A DNA stretch of 64,000 nucleotides from contig NZ_JAODTZ010000001.1 in NCBI RefSeq assembly GCF_025399795.1, positions 360,198 to 424,197 on the forward strand, read 5' to 3'. Shown here piece after piece: positions 60,407-64,000 of this stretch (the stretch's first letter is position 1; each line of letters begins with the position of its first letter). The DNA comes from Streptomyces rhizosphaerihabitans (GTDB lineage Bacteria > Actinomycetota > Actinomycetes > Streptomycetales > Streptomycetaceae). Below the pieces are notes generated by a model. The model did not search any database, had not been told where the DNA came from, and worked only from the letters and a program-made list of their open reading frames with translations. The position numbers and the translations under genes were made by a program.

Positions 60407-62032
60407 ATGAGCCAGTACCCCGACCGGCACGACGACCGCCACGCCCCCCGGCCCGAGGGGGCGGGCGGCATCCCGGACGGCCTGCTGATCGGGGTGCTGG
60501 GCTTCCTCCTCGGCATGACCCTGATGGTGTGGTCGGCGACAGGCCTCGCGGGATGGTTCTCCCGCGGCGCCTGGCCTGACGCGATCACCTTCACCCGTAC
60601 ACCGCTGGCCATGCGGCACCTGATCGGCGCGCCGCACGACATCCCCGGCGCCTGGCCCGACACCCCCGCCGCCCAACTGTCCGGCTACGGCCTCTTCTGG
60701 GGCCTGTTCATCGGCCAGTTGATGGTGCTGCTGGTACTCGCGGTGTTCGTGATGGGGGCGGTGGCACGGTGGCGGGCGGGACGGGCGCGAAGACGCTCGA
60801 AGACCGCGGCGAGCGCCGCTTCAACGGACGTCCCCGATCCGGTGGTGCCGACGGCCAGGACGGAACAGCAGCCGCTGCCGGCGCAACCGCTGCCCGCGCA
60901 GCCCCTGGAGACGGCCCGCAGAGCGGCCGAGGACGAGCGAGCGGGCGCCCGGACCCGCGAACGTACGGGCGAACAGGCGCACGAACCGGTACGCGGGCAT
61001 GCGGGCTCACAGGCCCGCGACCACGCGGGCGCCCGGGACACCGTCTCCTTCGAAGCCACGCCCTCCCGGGCCGCCACGGCGCCCCTGCCGAAACCCACAT
61101 GGACATCCACCCGCGCGGTCGTCCTCGCCCCCATGGAAACCCGCCACCCCACCGCGGCCCAGGCGGTACGCGACGCGGAGGGTCCGGCCCTCGTCATCAC
61201 CTCCGACCCCCGCACCTGGTCGGAGACGAAGGACGCCCGCGCCAAGCTGGGTCCCGTCCTCCTCTACGACCCGGCCCACCTCTGCGACACCCCGGCCCGG
61301 CTCCACTGGTCCCCCGTAGGGGGCTGCGAGGACAAGGAGACGGCGGCGGCCAGGGCGACCGCTCTCCTCGCCCCGATACGCCCCAGCGCCAAGGCGGACC
61401 AGGCGATGGCCGATGTCGCGGAAACGCTCATGCGCAGCTATCTGCACGCCGCCGCGGTGGAGGGCAAGACCTTCCGCCATGTCCACCGCTGGGCCCAGGG
61501 CTCACAGGTGCAGGACGCCGTACGGGCCCTGCGGACGAACCCCAAGGCCGCGTCCGGCGCCGCAGGCGAGCTGGAGGCCGCGCTCATCTCTCACCCCGAA
61601 CGCCGGGACATCGCACAGGAACTGACAGCACGTGCTCTTTCGTCGTTCGGCACGGTCAACATCCGCGAATCCTGCGCTCCGAACCGAAATGACAGCCTCT
61701 CCTTGGATTCCTTCGTCAATGAAGGGGGCACGCTTTATCTGGTCGGTGAACCCATCGAGGACCCCAGGGCGAACCCCGGCGCCATGCCGCTCCTGACGGC
61801 CCTCGCCTCAAGCGTGGTCGAGCGTGGCCGGCGCATGGCCGAACGGTCATCCTCCGGTCGGCTCGACCCACCACTCACGCTCGTCCTCGACGACATCGCG
61901 GCCGTGGCCCCGCTCCCCCAGCTCCCGGATCTCCTGACCACGGGCCCGGCCCGCGGCCTGCCGACCCTGGCCCTCCTCCGCTCCCGCGAACAACTCCGGT
62001 CGCGCTGGCCGCAGTACGAGCTTCCGGTCTGA
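60407..62032 (+). CDS. VirD4/TraG-like coupling protein lacking a P-loop
   Basis: The 541-residue protein has two N-terminal helices (about 24-46 and 94-119) and a Glu/Arg/Ala-rich linker (125-230). A TraG/VirD4-like domain follows: RAVVLAP, EGPALVITSDPRTW, GPVLLYDP, LHWSPVGGCEDKETAAARA and the Walker B-like LTLVLDDIAAVAPLPQLP (LDD at 494-496). Where the P-loop belongs (about 240-252), the sequence is PMETRHPTAAQAV, with no GxGK[ST]. The chain stops soon after QLRSRWPQYELPV, earlier than typical VirD4 proteins. It is probably a non-hydrolysing receptor. Confidence 0.82.
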   Translation: MSQYPDRHDDRHAPRPEGAGGIPDGLLIGVLGFLLGMTLMVWSATGLAGWFSRGAWPDAITFTRTPLAMRHLIGAPHDIPGAWPDTPAAQLSGYGLFWGLFIGQLMVLLVLAVFVMGAVARWRAGRARRRSKTAASAASTDVPDPVVPTARTEQQPLPAQPLPAQPLETARRAAEDERAGARTRERTGEQAHEPVRGHAGSQARDHAGARDTVSFEATPSRAATAPLPKPTWTSTRAVVLAPMETRHPTAAQAVRDAEGPALVITSDPRTWSETKDARAKLGPVLLYDPAHLCDTPARLHWSPVGGCEDKETAAARATALLAPIRPSAKADQAMADVAETLMRSYLHAAAVEGKTFRHVHRWAQGSQVQDAVRALRTNPKAASGAAGELEAALISHPERRDIAQELTARALSSFGTVNIRESCAPNRNDSLSLDSFVNEGGTLYLVGEPIEDPRANPGAMPLLTALASSVVERGRRMAERSSSGRLDPPLTLVLDDIAAVAPLPQLPDLLTTGPARGLPTLALLRSREQLRSRWPQYELPV

Positions 62033-62205
62033 CGCGGCGACCGGCCGCCCGACGCGGCATTCGGTCCGCCGCCGCAGATGGTCCGCTGCAGATGGTCCGC
62101 TGCCGCTGATGAACTGACGCGGCCTACCGTCTGCTGCCGCTGTGGGTCTGACGCGGAGGCCGGTCTGACGCAACATTCGGTCTGCTGCAGATGTGGGTCC
62201 GGCAC
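62033..62205. repeat. degenerate repeats after the T4SS-like cluster
   Basis: Short motifs recur: GCAGATGGTCCGCT occurs twice in tandem (about 62075-62105), GGTCTGACGCGG or relatives about five times, and CATTCGGTCTGCTGCAGATG with a degenerate mate. Chance frames run through the region. No gene or clear terminator is seen. Confidence 0.6.
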
Positions 62206-62240
62206 CTATGCCGATGTCGACCTGGCGCCTGCCGACCGCC

Positions 62241-62801
62241 CTACCCCCGAGTGATCACGAACTCCAGCTCCAACTCCCCGGTGTCCCCCGGCATCGGCAC
62301 CGTCTCTCCGGTGGGCAGGAAACCCGCCTTCCGGTAGAACGCCTCGGCGCGGCCGTTCCTCTCGTGGACGAAGAGCCGCACACGCTCGAGCCCGATCTCC
62401 CAGGACCACGCGAGAGCGGCGTCGAAGAGCGCCCGGGTCACCCCGGCCTCGCTCCCTCGGTACTCGGGCCGCACGAAGACCCCGACCAGATGCCCTTGGG
62501 TCCGCTCGACCATGTTCCCGAGCCAATCCCGCACCCCGGCCTCCTCGACCAGCACGGTCACGGACCCGGCCCACACCCCGTCCTCGCCCACGGCCACGAG
62601 CTGCTGCCGCTCGACGACGCCGGCGGCGGCCCCGGCCGTCCGGTCCTGCCAGAAGGCATCCGGCTCGGCGGCCGCGTCCTCGTAGGTCTCCAGGAACGCG
62701 AGGTGCGCGACGGGGTCCCTCAGGGCGTCGAGTCTGAGCTCCTTCACCTGCCGCCACTCGTCGGGACGTATGGAACGGAACACGTGGGTCGTGGGGGTCA
62801 T
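62241..62801 (-). CDS. GNAT-family N-acetyltransferase
   Basis: The 186-residue protein has a GNAT fold. It starts FRSIRPDEWRQVKELRLDAL, has the acetyl-CoA-binding segment LVGVFVRPEYRGSEAGVTRAL (Q/RxxGxG/A-like, about 105-125) and the C-terminal VHERNGRAEAFYRKAGFLPTG. The substrate is unknown. It is convergent with the repeat region and divergent from the phosphatidyltransferase gene. Confidence 0.9.
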   Translation of the reverse strand: MTPTTHVFRSIRPDEWRQVKELRLDALRDPVAHLAFLETYEDAAAEPDAFWQDRTAGAAAGVVERQQLVAVGEDGVWAGSVTVLVEEAGVRDWLGNMVERTQGHLVGVFVRPEYRGSEAGVTRALFDAALAWSWEIGLERVRLFVHERNGRAEAFYRKAGFLPTGETVPMPGDTGELELEFVITRG

Positions 62802-62946
62802 GGCGGTCACCGTAGTACGCGCGTACGACAACGATCACCTGAATTCCACCCTGCCGATCGCCTCCGCCCGAACCCCCGTCATGCTCTTCCCTGTACGACA
62901 TTTCCAGCCGACCGATCCAGTGCCAGCTCGCCAGGGAGAACGCCGC

Positions 62947-63708
62947 ATGCCCAAAGTCCAACTAGAGGAACTCCGCAACGTCATTCACCCTGCGGGCAAG
63001 CTGGACAGCAGGGCGGAGCACTGGGCCGGCCGCCTCTACATGAGGTCTCTCTCCCTGCGCGTGACCCGCCACCTCGTCGACGCCCGTATCTCCCCGAACC
63101 AGATCACCGTGATCATGGTCTTCGCGGGGATGCTCTCCGGAGTCGCCCTGATCCTGCCGGGTCTCGGCGGCGCCGTGCTCTCCGTCCTCTTCATGCAGCT
63201 GTATCTGCTGCTCGACTGTGTCGACGGCGAAGTGGCCCGCTGGCGACGCCAGTTCAGCCCGCTCGGCGTCTATCTGGACCGGCTCGGCGCCTACCTCGCC
63301 GACGCCGCCGTGATGGTCGGTATGGGCATCCGCGCCTCCCAACTCGGCCTCGACCCCTATCTGGTGGCCGGTCTGGCCGCGGCCATCGGCGTCCTGCTCC
63401 TGAAGTCGTCCTCCGACCTCGTCCACGTGGCCCGCTCCGACAGTGGCATGGAGAAGGCGACCGACCAGTCCGTCGTCCCGCGTTCCAGTGGTCTCGCCCA
63501 GATCCGCCGGCTGGCCTCGGCCGTGGGTCTCCACCGCCTGGTCAACGGCATCGAGTGCACCATCCTGTTGCTCGTCGCCGCGGTCGTCGACCTGGCGCTC
63601 GGCGACCTGACGGCCACGCGGATCGTGACAGTCGCAGTGACGGCGATCGTGTGGCTGCTCGTGCCCGCGCACATCGTCTCGATCGTCGCCTCGTCCCGCC
63701 TGAAGTAA
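62947..63708 (+). CDS. CDP-alcohol phosphatidyltransferase family protein
   Basis: The 253-residue membrane enzyme of the phospholipid-synthase family has about six helices. The CDP-OH-P motif D-x2-D-G-x2-A-R-x8-G-x3-D-x3-D is present as D90, D93-G94, A97-R98, G107, D111, but the fourth Asp (expected at 115) is Ala in GVYLDRLGAYLAD. That Asp is the proposed catalytic base, so this protein may be inactive or use D119. The start MPKVQLEELRNVIHP follows GGGAG. A strong terminator follows. Confidence 0.85.
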   Translation: MPKVQLEELRNVIHPAGKLDSRAEHWAGRLYMRSLSLRVTRHLVDARISPNQITVIMVFAGMLSGVALILPGLGGAVLSVLFMQLYLLLDCVDGEVARWRRQFSPLGVYLDRLGAYLADAAVMVGMGIRASQLGLDPYLVAGLAAAIGVLLLKSSSDLVHVARSDSGMEKATDQSVVPRSSGLAQIRRLASAVGLHRLVNGIECTILLLVAAVVDLALGDLTATRIVTVAVTAIVWLLVPAHIVSIVASSRLK

Positions 63709-63746
63709 CCGCACCACGAGAACCTTAAGTAAGCGCACCACGAGAA
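63701..63746. repeat. 22-base direct duplication at the stop codon
   Basis: TGAAGTAACCGCACCACGAGAA (63701-63722, containing the TAA stop) is repeated with two changes at 63725-63746, so a second in-line TAA follows the first. It appears to be a recent local duplication. Confidence 0.75.
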
Positions 63747-63784
63747 AGGGGGCGGTCTCCACGAGGAGACCGCCCCCTTTCTCG
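63741..63784 (+). terminator. strong terminator of the phosphatidyltransferase gene
   Basis: A perfect 20-base-pair stem (63741-63760 with 63765-63784) with loop ACGA. Its right arm includes CCCCCTTTCTC. It is the strongest terminator in the window. Confidence 0.92.
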
Positions 63785-63848
63785 TCCCCCGCCCGCCATC
63801 CACAACAACGCCCAGCCACACCACCACACGCCGGCCTCGGCCCTATGG

Positions 63849-63880
63849 CATACGGGCATACGGGCATACGGGCATACGGG
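63849..63880. repeat. 8-base tandem repeat
   Basis: CATACGGG is repeated four times exactly (63849-63880), with looser GGGGCATAC copies further on to about 63960. The remaining bases to the window end hold no gene I can support. Confidence 0.85.
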
Positions 63881-64000
63881 ATATGGGGTCCGGGGCATAC
63901 CGGCTACGTGGCACGGAATGGGGGGCCGGGGCATACAGGGTCTGGAACAGGGGGTCCGGGAAAGGCCTCTGGACATACCCTGAACGCAGAAAATCCCCGT

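Noticed and set aside
54711..62032. Integrated conjugative element (AICE)
   Set aside because: No integrase, excisionase, replication initiator, tra FtsK-type translocase, tRNA att site or spd genes; flanks are ordinary core genes.
1..64000. tRNA, rRNA or biosynthetic gene cluster
   Set aside because: No cloverleaf-like or rRNA segments were seen in intergenic regions, and no PKS, NRPS, terpene or RiPP core enzymes occur.

Overview
The window is high-GC actinobacterial chromosome, almost certainly Streptomyces. The evidence is a near-complete set of streptomycete markers: RsiG with both c-di-GMP motifs, the nickel regulator Nur, GlnR, mycothiol synthase MshD, a PHO-box-controlled pstSCAB operon, CsoR, DUF397 proteins and the SCO6880-type secretion cluster. 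From memory of S. coelicolor, gene order runs roughly from the SCO4180s at the left end down to the SCO4120s at the right end; that synteny is recollection, not a search. I see no rRNA, tRNA or CRISPR array.

Layout, left half. 0.4-8.6 kb: an asparaginase with a repeat-built N-terminal extension, rsiG, dtd, a YgfZ-like protein, nur, a nitrobindin-like protein, a 32-residue membrane protein, then an operon of three paralogous tail-exposed membrane proteins. 8.7-15.1 kb: DsrE and glyoxalase-like proteins, a rhodanese/SseC sulfur operon preceded by a cysteine-containing leader peptide on a leaderless transcript, an LmeA-like lipid-binding protein, MoaD/ThiS and an alpha/beta hydrolase. 15.1-24.5 kb: glnR behind a putative attenuator, a LacI regulator, an HtrA-type protease next to an MprAB-like two-component system, a secreted 5'-nucleotidase and mshD. 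24.5-32.5 kb: two ABC systems back to back, one under an ECF sigma/zinc anti-sigma pair and one under a YtrA-type GntR regulator with a clear operator palindrome.

Right half. 32.8-43.3 kb is a phosphate block: ppk, CHAD protein, NUDIX hydrolase, pstSCAB behind PHO boxes, and convergently pit plus its DUF47 partner. It combines high-affinity uptake, low-affinity uptake and polyphosphate storage. 43.4-54.2 kb is mixed: csoR with its operator, a lipoprotein, a fossil IS200/IS605 right end, a bicovalent FAD oxidase, PAP2 phosphatase, a cell-wall hydrolase, two secreted proteases, an RsbW-like ATPase gene that seems to start at ACG, DUF397 genes and an ArsR/SRPBCC pair. 54.7-62.0 kb is a six-gene chromosomal type IV secretion-like cluster (small two-helix protein, VirB8-like, VirB6-like, SCO6880-like, VirB4-like ATPase, VirD4-like) with no relaxase and a VirD4-like protein lacking a P-loop. 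The window ends with a GNAT acetyltransferase, a CDP-alcohol phosphatidyltransferase and a strong terminator.

The best candidates for undescribed biology are the T4SS-like apparatus, the orphan omega-RNA-like scaffold at 45.53-45.61 kb, the ACG-start ATPase gene at 50.9 kb and the leaderless upstream ORFs before the sulfur operon and glnR.
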